From Clostridiales bacterium (GTDB taxonomy: Bacteria > Bacillota > Clostridia > WRLR01), in the NCBI GenBank assembly GCA_031263625.1, contig JAISFK010000216.1:1-17908 (forward strand): a stretch of 17,908 nucleotides of DNA, read 5' to 3'. The notes beneath the pieces are model-generated. The model searched no databases and was not told the origin of the DNA. It worked only from the letters and a program-made list of their open reading frames with translations. Below are positions 7,771 to 17,000 of the stretch, one piece after another. Numbering within the stretch: position 1 is the stretch's first letter; each line of letters begins with the position of its first letter. The translations under genes and the position numbers were made by a program.

Positions 7771-10040
7771 ATTTGCATATCCCGTGGCGATCAAATTCGG
7801 CGACGTGAGCCTGGCCGGCGTGGCCAAGAGCGGCGCGGGCTTCACGGACGCCGCCGACGACCCGGGGGCGCCGAGGGCGGCCTACACCGTCGCGGCCGCG
7901 CTGGATCTGCGCAAAAAAACGGGCGACCCGATAGCGGCGGAGGTGCTGCTGGACGAGACGGCGTTCGCCTTCCAGCGGGAGCGGGAGGGCGTCGCGTCCG
8001 CGGACAGCAAAGATGCCGACAACGGCGAGGCGAAGGTGGCGATCCCGAGGCGGATCGCCGAGGCGAAAGCCGTCACGCCCGTCGCCGGATACTCCACGAG
8101 CTACATACAGTTCACGCTCGCCAGGCCGGACAGCGCCGGCGGGCCAGGATACGCCATCATGCCGGAGGATTTGCAGTTCTTTGGCGGCGCGGGCGCGTAC
8201 AGCGACAGCGGCCCGATCAAGTTCAGCGGCGGGCTGGGCGCGGGCAGCATAACGTCCGTCATGCGGGTTGACGACGACATGAACTATACATACCGCGTGT
8301 TTTTCGACGCGCAGAACGACACGATCGCGGACGGCAGCCTGTCCGTCTCCATTCCGGGCTGGGGCGTCGCGCCGGCGGCGGTGAGCGGCGCCGTGGTCGC
8401 GGCGGGCAGGGCTTTGAGCGGCACCGTGTACGCCCTCGACAACGGCGGAAACAACTACAGGACGGATCTCGGCGGCCGCCAGATTCTCCCGCGCATCGAC
8501 GCGCACGGAGGCATCGCCGTGCCGGCACTCGAAATTCTCACGAGCGCGGAGTACGGCGACAGCGACATCGCGGCCGTTTACGTGAACGGCGCGACGCTCG
8601 ACCCGTCGCTCTACCGCAAGCAGACGGGCGGCATGAATGTGGAGGTCTCGCTGGACGGAAAGCCGTGGCCGGCCGCCGGCTCGCGGCTCTCCGCGCAGCT
8701 TGCGCTGCAGCTCTTGGACGGCTGGGCCGACCCGGACGTCGCGGCGGCGGGCGAGGGCTATGAAATCGCCGCCCTGTTCGATGGCGCCGGGGCGGCCGGA
8801 GGCGGCAGCGGCGGCAACGGGGGCGGCGGCAACGGCAATGGCGACGGCGGCGGGGCGGCCGGCGGCGAGGCCCTGCTGATCGCGTTTGTCGGGGCGGACA
8901 ACGTGACAAAGTCCTGGCCGCTGACGGTCGCGGGCGGCGAATTTGGCGCGGCGGCCGGCGGCGGGACGGCCGCGCGCTTCGCCGCGGGCAGCGCCGTGAG
9001 CATCGAGGCGGACGCCCCCGGCGAGGGGCTCGCGTTCGACAGGTGGACGGCCGTGCCGGCGGCGGCGCCGGAAGGCGAGGGCAGCTTCGCGCACGCGGAC
9101 AGCGCGTCCACGACGTACACGATGCCGGCCATGGGCGCGGCGCTGGCGGCGAACTACAGGCACGCCCTGCCGGCGATAGCCGTTGACTACGAGGGCGAGG
9201 CGCTGGCGGGCTTTGCCGCGGGCGCGAGCTACAGCATAGCGGCGCCGGCGGGCGGCTCGCCCGCAAGCTGGACGGCGGACGCGGACGGCAGGCTCGCGCT
9301 TGCCGGGCACGAGGACTGGATCGGGGCGACGCTCGCGATAACGCGGCTCGCCTCGGGCGGCGCGGCCGCGAGCGCCGCGCAGACGCTCAAGCTGCCGGCG
9401 CGGCCGCCGGCGCCCGCCGGGCTGATCGCGAAAGCCGAAACGTTCGCGGGCTTTCGCGACGGCGAGATCCGGGGCGTCACGGGCGACATGGACTACGCGG
9501 GCATGGAGTACAGCCCGGACGGCATTGCCTGGGAGAGCTGCGGCTCGGCGGGCAGCCTGACGGGGCTCGCGCCGGGCGACTACGCCGTGCGCTACAGGGC
9601 CGTCGCGGGCGCGAGCTTTTGCGGCAGCGAGGCGCAGATTAGCGTGGCGGCGGGCGAGCCGGCCGCGTGGGCCGTGTCGCTCGACACGGGCGCGGGCGGC
9701 GCCAACCTTGAGTTTGCGGGCGCGGCATACGGCTACGGCGGGGAGCGCTCCGCCGTCGTCGCCGTGACAAACGCGGGCAACCAGCCGCTCGCCGGCGCGA
9801 CGGCCGCGCTCTCCGCAGATGGCGACGGCGCCGACGCCGGCGCTTTCGCGCTGGCGGGCGCGGGCATGGGCCGGATAGAGCCCGGCGGGCAGGCGCTGTT
9901 CTCCGTGTCGCCCGCGCCGGGGCTCGAGGCGGGGCGTTACGAGGCCACAGTGACCGTGTCCGCCAGCCCGGCGGAGGCGGGGCGGCCGGGCGCGCCGGGC
10001 GCGCTGGGCGTGACGGCGAGCTTCACGGTAACATTCGACG
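6565..10040 (+). repeat. Super-module copy A (about 3.5 kb, protein-level repeat)
   Basis: Starts at ETKFFAAQLGGADGK and ends at VTASFTVTFDV. It aligns in order with copy B (10594-13990). Shared landmarks are AAQ-GG-DGK, VTVYR, the VDS-P-L pair, PRPAAP / ARPAAP, VHPR, GYSTSYIQ, YRVF, SIP-x-x-GV, LD-x-x-GNNY-T, an InlB-B-type repeat ending TTYTMPA, AETFAGFRDG, LAPGDY and VTNAGNQP. The frameshift at 7681 is inside this copy. It carries a Gly/Asn-rich linker (8787-8870) that copy B lacks. Confidence 0.8.
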
Positions 10041-13000
10041 TGGCGCTGGCCGGGGCGCGGGGCGCGGGCGATCTCGACTACGCCATCCCGCAGGACGATA
10101 TGTATAACGGGAGCCCGCAGGGCATAGGCGCGGTCGGCGTGAAGCCGGCGTACAGCGCCGACGGCGGGACGGGCGCCGTGACCGTGCTCTACAACGGGAG
10201 CGCGGCGGCGCCGAAGGACGCCGGCACATACGCCGTGACGGCGAACATAGAGGCCGGCTCGCGCTACGAGGCGGCCAGCGGGCTGGCGCTCGGCAACTAC
10301 GCGATAGCGCCAAAGCCCGTGACGCCGACAGGCGTGACGGCGTCAAAGGTCTACGACGGGACGAACGCCTTTGGAAACGGCAACATAGACGCAAGCAATG
10401 CGGTGGAGTTCCCCGGAATCGTGGGTGCCGACGAGCTCGCGCTGGACAAGGCCGACGTGTCGGGCGGCCTGCTCCAGAGCGCCGGCGCCGGGACGGGGAC
10501 GCTGGAGATCATAGGGGCGTTCGCGCTGGCGGGCGCATCGGCCGGCAACTACGCCCTCGCGCAGCCGGCCGTGGCCGCGACGATCGCGAAAGCGGGCATA
10601 GCCTTTGAGGCGGCGCAACGCGGCGGCGAGGACGGAAAGGCCGAAACGCTGTTCATTGAGATAAGCTTCGACAAGCCCGTGGCGGACTTTGCGGCGAGCA
10701 ACGCCGCGCTCTCGGGCGGCGCCTCCGCGCGCGGCGCTGCGGCCGACATCACGGAGGCGGGCGCGGCCGTCCCGCACTCGAAGTGGGCCGTGCCCATAGA
10801 GCTGGGCGGCGGCGTGGCAAACGGCGGCGCAGTGAGCGTCGGCGTCGTAGATCTGGCGAACTACAATGTGACTTCGCCGGCGCCTCCCAACACCGCAACC
10901 GTGACCGTGTACAGGGCCGTGCGGGAGGCGACTCCGGCCGCGTCGATAGACTTTGCCGGCGAGCTGCTGCAGGGGCTTGCCGCGAACGAAACTTACTTGG
11001 TCGGCGGCGCGGAGCGGACGGCCGACGGCGCGGGGAATGTGCCGCTGGACGCGGCGTGGATGGGCGGCGGCCCGCGCGCCATCGTCAAAAAGGGCGGCCC
11101 GGCGAGCGTGGACAGCGAGCCGCAGCAGCTGGAGATCCCCGCGAGGCCCGCCGCGCCCGATGGGCAGGCGGCAAACCTGGCCAGCCCGGCCTCCGGCGGC
11201 GGGAGGGGCTCGATTTCCATAGCGAATCCCATTGCCGGCTACGCCTATGAATACAGAGAAGCGGCCGCCGCAGGCGACGCTTGGACATCGTTCGTCGCCC
11301 CGACGCTGGACGAACTCCTGCCCGGCGAATATTATATCCGCGTCGCGGCGGCTGACGGCCCAGACGGGCGCTTCCACGGCGAGCGCAGCCACTTCCTCAT
11401 ACGCGACTACGGCGAGCTGCGTTTCGGCAGCGCCTTGGAGGGCTACGCGCACGTCGAGGCCCTGCCGGTCGCGCTGGACGGCGATGAAGCCGGCGACATT
11501 GTGGGCGTGGAGTGGAACGATCCGGGCGATCCCGACAACGCCAAGTTTGCGCTTTCGGGCGCGGCGCCGTGGGCGGTGGGGCCGGCGGACGATCTTGCGC
11601 CCGGCGCCGCCGAATACGCGGCGGAGCTCAAGATCACGTATGACAACTCAAGCACGTCGATCCGCCCCGTCAAGTTCCAGGTGCATCCAAGGCTGGAGCT
11701 GGCCGGCGTCGCGGCAAGCGGAGCGGGCGGCAACGACGCGCTCACGGACACGCTGACGCTCACTTTCGAGCGCGCAGTGCAGCCGGACGCCGCAGCCCTC
11801 GCGTGGGAGAGCGTTTCCGTGGGCGGCGCGGCGAGAAAGACGCCGGGCGGGGCGCTTGCCAATCCGTCGGCCGACAATAAGACGTTCACGCTGCCCGTGA
11901 CGCCGCTGAACGCCGCAAAGGGCGGCGACCCCATCACCGTGAGCATAGACCTGAACTACGCGAGCCTCAGGGAAGCATACCACTACCAGATCGCGAGCCT
12001 GGGCGGCGCCGTCGCGGGCAGCGCGCCCGCCGTCTTGCCGCGTTCCATGGGCCTTGTCCGGCTGGGCCAGGTGCAGGGCTACTCGACGAGCTACATACAG
12101 GTGAAGCTTGAGGGCTTTGGGGTGCCGCCGGAGGCCATTGTCGATTACGACAGCCCGTATGGGGGCGAGATGGCGCTGGCGGGCGCGGCCGGCGCCGGCG
12201 CGAGCGCGAGCGCGGAGATCGCGGCCGTCATGCCCGTGACCGACGCGGAGGGCGATGTGTACCGCGTGTTCCTGAGCGTGGCGGCGGGCGGGAGCGCCGA
12301 GCTGTCGATTCCCGCTTTCGGCGTGGAGGCCATAGCCGTTCCGGGCATAGCCAAGGGCGACGATCTGTCCGGCGCGGCCTACTTCCTCGACGCGGCGGGC
12401 AACAACTACATGACGACGGAGGGCGGCTTCCAGCGGCTGCCGGGGCTGGACGCGCTCAACGCGACGCTCGCTCCCGCGCTGGCGCTGCGCCTGGGCGAGG
12501 AATACGGCGGCACGGAGGTCGCCGGCATCTACATAAGGAACAAGGATGGCGGCGCCGAAACGCGGCTGGACGAGAGCCTGTACGCGACGGCGGGGGACGG
12601 CGCGCGGCCGTTCCTGCTCGACGGCGCCGTAAGAGCGAATTTGAGCAACCGGCTCGCCATCACGCTTTTGGCCGGCTGGACGGGCATTGAGGACTACGGC
12701 GACAACACATACGAAGTAACGGCCATTTTGGCGGACACGACGGACGGGCACGTCGGCGAGCTGCGCGCCGCGCTGGGCGAGATTGCCGTGACGAATGTCG
12801 CGCGGGCTTACAGCCTGGCCGTCGAGGGCGGCGGCGCCATCTCAGGCGCGGGCGGCGCGGTTGCCGGCAGATACGCGGCGGGCGCGCTCGTGGGCATCGA
12901 GGCGCCGGAAACCATGGACGGCGACAGCCAGGTCTTTAAAGCGTGGAGGCAGGACGGCGGCGCAGCCGGCGCAGGAGGCGGCTTCGCGGACGCCGCGGCC

Positions 13001-16000
13001 GCCGCCACGACGTATGCCATGCCGGCGAGCGGCGCCACCGTGACGGCCGAGTACGCGCGGCGGCCGGACGCGCCAACTGTCGAGATAGACTACATAAACG
13101 GCGCTCTTGTCCCGGACGGCGGCGCCGACGGCAACGCCGGCCACAGCTACAGCATAGCCGTGGCGGGCGAGGCGGCGGGGGCGCTCGCGCCCATTGCGCC
13201 CATTGACGGGGCCATCGCCATAGACGCCGCCTGGCACGGCAAGGCCATCGCCGTGCGGCGCCTGGCGGCGGTGCCGGGCAGCCCGGACAGCGAGGCAACC
13301 GCGCTGCGCATAAAGCCGACGAGGGCCGCGCCGGGCGGCGTGAGCGCCGAGGGCGAGACGTTTGCGGGGTTCAGAGACGGCGCGCTGGCGGGCGTCACGG
13401 AGGCGATGGAGTACCGCGCCGAGGGGGCGGCCGAATGGACGGCCGGCAGCGCGGCCGGGCGCGCGGCGGGCCTCGCGCCGGGCGCGTACATGGTGCGCCT
13501 GAAAGCCGTCCCCGGCGCCGTCGGCGGCGACGGGGGGAGCGAGGACAGCGGGGAATTTAGCGGCGCGCAGGCGGAGCTCGCCGTGCGGGCGAGCCTGACG
13601 GCGCCCGCGTGGGGCGTGTCCCTGGGGGCCGCGGCGTCCGGGGTGCGCTTCCCGCTCGCCGCGTATGGCTATTCCGACGCGGCGCCCCGCGCGATCGCGG
13701 TCACAAACAGCGGAAACCAGCCGACGGGGTCGAGCATGCTCGATCCGGCGGGCGCGGATGGCGCGCTCGCCGTGTCGCTCGCGCGCGGGGCGGACAGCCC
13801 GTTCGAGCTGGCCGGCGTCCCGGACGGCAGCGTGGCGAGCCTCGCGCCGGGCGAGAGCGCGAGCTTTTCGGTGAAGCCAAAGATCGGGCTCGCGGCGGGC
13901 CACCACTCGGACACGCTGACGGTCGAGAGCGCGGGCGCGGGGGCGGGCAACGGCATTTTGGCGGAGATATCCGTCGAGTTCACGGTGAACAGGGCGGCCG
14001 TCACGGGCTTTGCGGCCGTGCAGCCGCTCGCCGCAGGCACGGCGGGCGAGGTGCCGGACGCGAGCGCCAGCCTGGGCGGGATCACGGCGAGGCTCAACAG
14101 CGAGCGCCCAGGCGCGACGGCGCTCTACGAGGGCGGCGAGGCCCCGGCGTCGGTCGAGTGGTCGTACACGGGGCGCCGGGACGACATGCTGCCCAAGGAG
14201 TACGCGCCCAACGCGCTGCCGTACTTGCGGCAGGTGGGCGCCTACGTGTTCGAGGGGGACGCCGATCTGGACGCAGCCGCGAAGCCCAACGTGTTCGACA
14301 CGCCGCTCAAGGCGTCGGCGAGCGTGACAGTGGGCGACGCGCCGCGCGCGATCTCGCTCGGCGTCAGCGGGCTCTACGCTTTCGCCGGCGCACACTACGG
14401 CTACGCGGAGCCGCCGGCGGCGCATGCCGTCGCAGTGCGCAACGAGGGCGCGCTGGCGACGGGCGCGCTCGAGGCGCGGCTGTCCGGCGCGAACGCCTCC
14501 GCGTTCGAGCTGCTGCCGCCGGGCGGCGGCGGCAACGGCGCGGCGGGCACGGCGAGCATACCGAGCATAGACGCGGGCGGCGCGGCTTTGGAGGCGGCGG
14601 CGGTCCGGCCGAAGACGGGGCTGGAGCCGGGCGCGTACTACGCGACGCTGACGGTGAGCGGCGCGGACGGCGCCGGCATAGCGCCCAAGAGCTACGATCT
14701 GGGCTTTTCGGTGCGCGACGGGGAGATCGAGGGCTTTGCCGCGATAGCGCCGATCGTTGCCGGAACGGCCGGCTACGGCGCAAAGACGGCGGCGGAGCTG
14801 TGGGACGGGAACATGCTGCCGAGGGAGGTCGCGGCAAGCGCCACGCACGGCGAGATAACGGTGCCCGTGGCGGGCTGGGAGTGCGCGGGCTACGACGAGG
14901 GCGCGCCGGGCAGCTACGTGTTCACGGCGGCGCTCGGGGCGCTGCCCCCGCTCGCGTCGAACCCCGGCCTGCTGACGGCCGAGGCGACCGTGACGGTGCT
15001 GGCGCCGATTCACGCCGCCCAGCCCGTGTTTGGCGGGCACCCCGCGCCGCGCGCCGGCTTTGTGGGCGGCGCCGCGCTTGAGCTCTCGGCGCCGGCGTCC
15101 GCCCCGGACGGTGGGACGGTGAGCTACCAGTGGTACTCGAGCTCGGCGGACGGATACGCGGGCGGCGAGCGGATTTTGGGCGCGACGTCGCCGACGCTGG
15201 ACCTGCCCGCCGACGAGCCGGGCGCCGCGCACTACTGGTGCGAGGCCGTGAACAGCAATCCCGCGGCCACGGGCGAGACCCGATCTGCGCCGGCGCGGAG
15301 CGCCATAGCCATGGTGTCGCTGAGGTACGCCGAGCTCGCGCTGGAAAACGCGACGGCGGCCATGGGGTCGAGCAAACTGCCCGGCAAGTACAGGGCGGGC
15401 GAGAGCGTGGGCATAAGCGCGGACCCGGCGCCCGCCGGGCGGGAGTTCGGCGGGTGGGAGCAACGCGCCGGGGCGGCGATAGCGCTGCCGGAGGCGCAGG
15501 CGGGCCGGATAACGATGCCGGAGGACGACGTGGCTCTGCGGGCGCTCTACCGCGAAACCCCAGACGTCCCGCCGGCGCCCGACGGCCCGGAACCCCCGGA
15601 AAACCCGGAACCTCCGGAAAACCCGGAAGACGCCGAGCCGACAGACAGGGGCGGCGAGACGCGCGCGCCGGCCGCGAGCGCGTCCGCAGTCGCGCCTGAG
15701 GCCGCAGGGGGCGCAGTGGGCGCGGCGGCGACGGCGAACGGAGGCCGCGTGAAGCTCGACTATGCGAACGAGGGCGGGAACATCGTCATAAAGCTGCCGC
15801 CCGCGAAGGTCGCGGAGATAGTCGAAAAAAGCGACGGCGGCGTCGCGTCCGTGGACATTTCGGGGATCCCGGACGCCCGCGCGGCGACGTTCGAGCCCAA
15901 GGAGGGGCTGTCCGGGCTGGCGCTGGCTGAGATGAGGCTGGTCGTGCTGTTCCCGGACGGCGCCATTTCGGTGGACGCGACGGCGGCGCTCTCGCTTGTC

Positions 16001-16975
16001 TCGCAGGCGGTGGGGACGGAGATCACGATAGAGGTCGCGCAGGCGGGGCCGGGAGAGCTTTCCCGCAGGCAGGCGGCCGCGCTGCCGGCGGGCGCCGCGC
16101 TGTATAGCATATCCGTCTACTCGCGCGGCGCGCATATCCACGCCTACGACGGCGAAATGCGCGCCTCAGTCCCTTACGGCGGCAGGCTGCCGGCGGGCGT
16201 CTGGCATGTGGGCGGCGACGCGGGCGGCGCTGCCGCGCTCGAGAGGATACCGAGCGAGCACGACGCGGAGGCCGGGGAGGTCTCGTTCAGGCTGCCGCAC
16301 CTGTCGTACTACGCCGTGGGCCATGACGCGGGCGCGGGCGCGGGCGCGTGGGCGAATCCGTTCGCGGACGTGTCGGAGGGCGACTGGTTCTACGGCGACG
16401 TGGAGTACGCGGTCACGAACGGCCTGTGCGCGGGCACGAGCGCGACGACATTTGAGCCGAACGCCCGCGTGACGCGCGCGATGATTGTCACGATGTTGCA
16501 CCGCCTGGCGGGCAGCCCGGCCGCCGCCGGGGGCGATGGCGGGGGCGGGAGCGCGGCCTTTGGCGACGCGGACGCCGGCGCCTGGTACGGCGAGGCCGTG
16601 GGCTGGGCGGCGCGGATCGGCCTGGCGCGCGGCGTGGGCGGCGGGCTCTTTGAGCCGGACGCCGCGATAACCCGGCAGGACATGGTGACGCTGCTGCACA
16701 GGTACTCAGCGCTCGCCGGCGGCGAGCAGGATCCGAATGGCGGCGCCCGGCCGGAAGGCGGCCTTGCGGGCGGCGGCGCGGCGGCGGGGGCGCTGCCGTT
16801 CGCCGACGCGGCCGACGTGGCCGATTACGCCGCAGAGGCCGTGGCGTGGGCGGCAAGAGAGGGGATTGTCAACGGCAGGCCCGGCAATCTGTTCGAGCCG
16901 GGCGGCGCGGCCACGCGAGCGGAGGCCGCGGCGACGCTGCGGAGGCACATAGAGGCCGCAGGGCGGCGAGATTAA
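7682..16975 (+). CDS. Giant surface protein, C-terminal fragment with three SLH domains
   Basis: The frame is open for 3,097 codons to TAA at 16973-16975. It opens at a GTG (7682) that is simply the first in-frame codon after the surplus base: no ribosome site precedes it and there is no signal peptide, so it is a continuation of the preceding fragment. Contents in order: rest of super-module copy A (to about 10040) with a Gly/Asn-rich linker at 8787-8870 and an InlB-B-type repeat at about 8926-9165; MBG and YDG domains (10041-10593); super-module copy B (10594-13990); two Big_4-like modules and another Ig-like module (14005-15005); an Ig-like domain (15005-15310); a third InlB-B-type repeat (15325-15555); Pro-rich linker; pre-SLH domain; three SLH domains. 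On its own it could not be exported. The SLH part is certain; the Ig subfamily names are less so. Confidence 0.85.
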   Translation: MRLTVHPRAKISAVRAIAGAGGATEAVRIEFAYPVAIKFGDVSLAGVAKSGAGFTDAADDPGAPRAAYTVAAALDLRKKTGDPIAAEVLLDETAFAFQREREGVASADSKDADNGEAKVAIPRRIAEAKAVTPVAGYSTSYIQFTLARPDSAGGPGYAIMPEDLQFFGGAGAYSDSGPIKFSGGLGAGSITSVMRVDDDMNYTYRVFFDAQNDTIADGSLSVSIPGWGVAPAAVSGAVVAAGRALSGTVYALDNGGNNYRTDLGGRQILPRIDAHGGIAVPALEILTSAEYGDSDIAAVYVNGATLDPSLYRKQTGGMNVEVSLDGKPWPAAGSRLSAQLALQLLDGWADPDVAAAGEGYEIAALFDGAGAAGGGSGGNGGGGNGNGDGGGAAGGEALLIAFVGADNVTKSWPLTVAGGEFGAAAGGGTAARFAAGSAVSIEADAPGEGLAFDRWTAVPAAAPEGEGSFAHADSASTTYTMPAMGAALAANYRHALPAIAVDYEGEALAGFAAGASYSIAAPAGGSPASWTADADGRLALAGHEDWIGATLAITRLASGGAAASAAQTLKLPARPPAPAGLIAKAETFAGFRDGEIRGVTGDMDYAGMEYSPDGIAWESCGSAGSLTGLAPGDYAVRYRAVAGASFCGSEAQISVAAGEPAAWAVSLDTGAGGANLEFAGAAYGYGGERSAVVAVTNAGNQPLAGATAALSADGDGADAGAFALAGAGMGRIEPGGQALFSVSPAPGLEAGRYEATVTVSASPAEAGRPGAPGALGVTASFTVTFDVALAGARGAGDLDYAIPQDDMYNGSPQGIGAVGVKPAYSADGGTGAVTVLYNGSAAAPKDAGTYAVTANIEAGSRYEAASGLALGNYAIAPKPVTPTGVTASKVYDGTNAFGNGNIDASNAVEFPGIVGADELALDKADVSGGLLQSAGAGTGTLEIIGAFALAGASAGNYALAQPAVAATIAKAGIAFEAAQRGGEDGKAETLFIEISFDKPVADFAASNAALSGGASARGAAADITEAGAAVPHSKWAVPIELGGGVANGGAVSVGVVDLANYNVTSPAPPNTATVTVYRAVREATPAASIDFAGELLQGLAANETYLVGGAERTADGAGNVPLDAAWMGGGPRAIVKKGGPASVDSEPQQLEIPARPAAPDGQAANLASPASGGGRGSISIANPIAGYAYEYREAAAAGDAWTSFVAPTLDELLPGEYYIRVAAADGPDGRFHGERSHFLIRDYGELRFGSALEGYAHVEALPVALDGDEAGDIVGVEWNDPGDPDNAKFALSGAAPWAVGPADDLAPGAAEYAAELKITYDNSSTSIRPVKFQVHPRLELAGVAASGAGGNDALTDTLTLTFERAVQPDAAALAWESVSVGGAARKTPGGALANPSADNKTFTLPVTPLNAAKGGDPITVSIDLNYASLREAYHYQIASLGGAVAGSAPAVLPRSMGLVRLGQVQGYSTSYIQVKLEGFGVPPEAIVDYDSPYGGEMALAGAAGAGASASAEIAAVMPVTDAEGDVYRVFLSVAAGGSAELSIPAFGVEAIAVPGIAKGDDLSGAAYFLDAAGNNYMTTEGGFQRLPGLDALNATLAPALALRLGEEYGGTEVAGIYIRNKDGGAETRLDESLYATAGDGARPFLLDGAVRANLSNRLAITLLAGWTGIEDYGDNTYEVTAILADTTDGHVGELRAALGEIAVTNVARAYSLAVEGGGAISGAGGAVAGRYAAGALVGIEAPETMDGDSQVFKAWRQDGGAAGAGGGFADAAAAATTYAMPASGATVTAEYARRPDAPTVEIDYINGALVPDGGADGNAGHSYSIAVAGEAAGALAPIAPIDGAIAIDAAWHGKAIAVRRLAAVPGSPDSEATALRIKPTRAAPGGVSAEGETFAGFRDGALAGVTEAMEYRAEGAAEWTAGSAAGRAAGLAPGAYMVRLKAVPGAVGGDGGSEDSGEFSGAQAELAVRASLTAPAWGVSLGAAASGVRFPLAAYGYSDAAPRAIAVTNSGNQPTGSSMLDPAGADGALAVSLARGADSPFELAGVPDGSVASLAPGESASFSVKPKIGLAAGHHSDTLTVESAGAGAGNGILAEISVEFTVNRAAVTGFAAVQPLAAGTAGEVPDASASLGGITARLNSERPGATALYEGGEAPASVEWSYTGRRDDMLPKEYAPNALPYLRQVGAYVFEGDADLDAAAKPNVFDTPLKASASVTVGDAPRAISLGVSGLYAFAGAHYGYAEPPAAHAVAVRNEGALATGALEARLSGANASAFELLPPGGGGNGAAGTASIPSIDAGGAALEAAAVRPKTGLEPGAYYATLTVSGADGAGIAPKSYDLGFSVRDGEIEGFAAIAPIVAGTAGYGAKTAAELWDGNMLPREVAASATHGEITVPVAGWECAGYDEGAPGSYVFTAALGALPPLASNPGLLTAEATVTVLAPIHAAQPVFGGHPAPRAGFVGGAALELSAPASAPDGGTVSYQWYSSSADGYAGGERILGATSPTLDLPADEPGAAHYWCEAVNSNPAATGETRSAPARSAIAMVSLRYAELALENATAAMGSSKLPGKYRAGESVGISADPAPAGREFGGWEQRAGAAIALPEAQAGRITMPEDDVALRALYRETPDVPPAPDGPEPPENPEPPENPEDAEPTDRGGETRAPAASASAVAPEAAGGAVGAAATANGGRVKLDYANEGGNIVIKLPPAKVAEIVEKSDGGVASVDISGIPDARAATFEPKEGLSGLALAEMRLVVLFPDGAISVDATAALSLVSQAVGTEITIEVAQAGPGELSRRQAAALPAGAALYSISVYSRGAHIHAYDGEMRASVPYGGRLPAGVWHVGGDAGGAAALERIPSEHDAEAGEVSFRLPHLSYYAVGHDAGAGAGAWANPFADVSEGDWFYGDVEYAVTNGLCAGTSATTFEPNARVTRAMIVTMLHRLAGSPAAAGGDGGGGSAAFGDADAGAWYGEAVGWAARIGLARGVGGGLFEPDAAITRQDMVTLLHRYSALAGGEQDPNGGARPEGGLAGGGAAAGALPFADAADVADYAAEAVAWAAREGIVNGRPGNLFEPGGAATRAEAAATLRRHIEAAGRRD
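10041..10593 (+). other. MBG-type and YDG domains between the two super-modules
   Basis: The first module reads DLDYAIPQDDMYNGSPQG, then VTVLYNGS and DAGTYAVTANI (about 10065-10315), typical of MBG domains. It is followed by a YDG domain with SKVYDGTNAF, ALAGASAGNYAL and a final VAATIAKAG (about 10318-10593). The YDG domain resembles the one at 4690-4960. Confidence 0.65.
10594..13990 (+). repeat. Super-module copy B (about 3.4 kb, protein-level repeat)
   Basis: Starts at GIAFEAAQRGGEDGK and ends at AEISVEFTVN. It reads in one uninterrupted frame and matches copy A landmark by landmark. At the join that is broken in copy A, this copy reads SIRPVKFQVHPR, which shows the frame copy A should have (TLRP followed by VRLTVHPR). 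Sequence between landmarks is well diverged, so the duplication is not recent. Confidence 0.8.
13991..15555 (+). other. Distal Ig-like modules and third InlB-B-type repeat
   Basis: Two modules begin VTGFAAVQPLAAGTAG (about 14005) and IEGFAAIAPIVAGTAG (about 14735) and resemble Big_4-type domains; the second ends SYVFTAALGALPP. Between them (14345-14730) is a third copy of the YGY / V-x-N-x-G / PKTGLEPGAYYATLTVSG module also seen at the end of each super-module. An Ig-like domain with YQWYSS and HYWCEAVNSNP follows (about 15005-15310), then a third InlB-B-type repeat (KYRAGESVGI, GWEQ, RITMPEDDV). Confidence 0.6.
15556..16354 (+). other. Pro/Glu-rich linker and pre-SLH domain
   Basis: Bases 15560-15660 encode a linker with repeated PEPPENPE. 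From about 15722 to 16329 comes a domain common just before SLH triplets in clostridial surface proteins, ending in the pattern GEVSFRLPHLSYYAVGHD. The linker probably lets the stalk clear the wall. Confidence 0.6.
16355..16963 (+). other. Three SLH domains (cell-wall anchor)
   Basis: SLH1 (16355-16516) has NPFADVSEGDWFYGDVEYAV, TFEPNARVTRAMIV and MLHRLAG. SLH2 (16553-16723) has FGDADAGAWYGEAVGWA, LFEPDAAITRQDMV and LLHRY. SLH3 (16793-16963) has LPFADAADVADYAAEAVAWA, LFEPGGAATRAEAA and a final RRHIEAAG. The threefold set with TR motifs is the standard unit that binds pyruvylated secondary cell-wall polymer. It ends 3 codons before the stop, as is usual for C-terminal anchors. Confidence 0.95.
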
Positions 16976-17000
16976 TCAGTATATATAGGCGAATCAAGCA

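Larger units (their letters stand above)
592..16975 (+). pseudogene. Giant SLH-anchored multi-domain surface protein, interrupted by one stop and one frameshift
   Basis: The region reads as one secreted protein from a signal peptide at 592 to three SLH domains ending at the TAA of 16973-16975. Two lesions break it: an in-frame TAG at 3358-3360 inside a beta-helix coil, and one surplus base at about 7681 that shifts frame 1 to frame 2. Removing one base makes the span exactly divisible by three (5,461 codons with stop), so there is no other net shift. Recognisable domains continue without decay on both sides of each lesion. The repaired product of about 5,460 residues would be exported by Sec and held on secondary cell-wall polymer through the SLH domains, with adhesion or glycan binding the likely role. 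Possible explanations are recent inactivation, an assembly or sequencing error, or recoding; sequence alone cannot choose. As it stands, only the first third has a start signal and signal peptide, and that product would lack its wall anchor. Confidence 0.75.

Noticed and set aside
12842..16141. Minus-strand open frame of 1,099 codons
   Set aside because: It is antisense to the clearly coding giant gene, Arg/Ala/Gly-rich, without domains, and open only because GC-rich codons on the plus strand rarely give stops on the other. The same holds for the long minus-strand frames at 5017-6846, 7130-9310 and 10343-11452.
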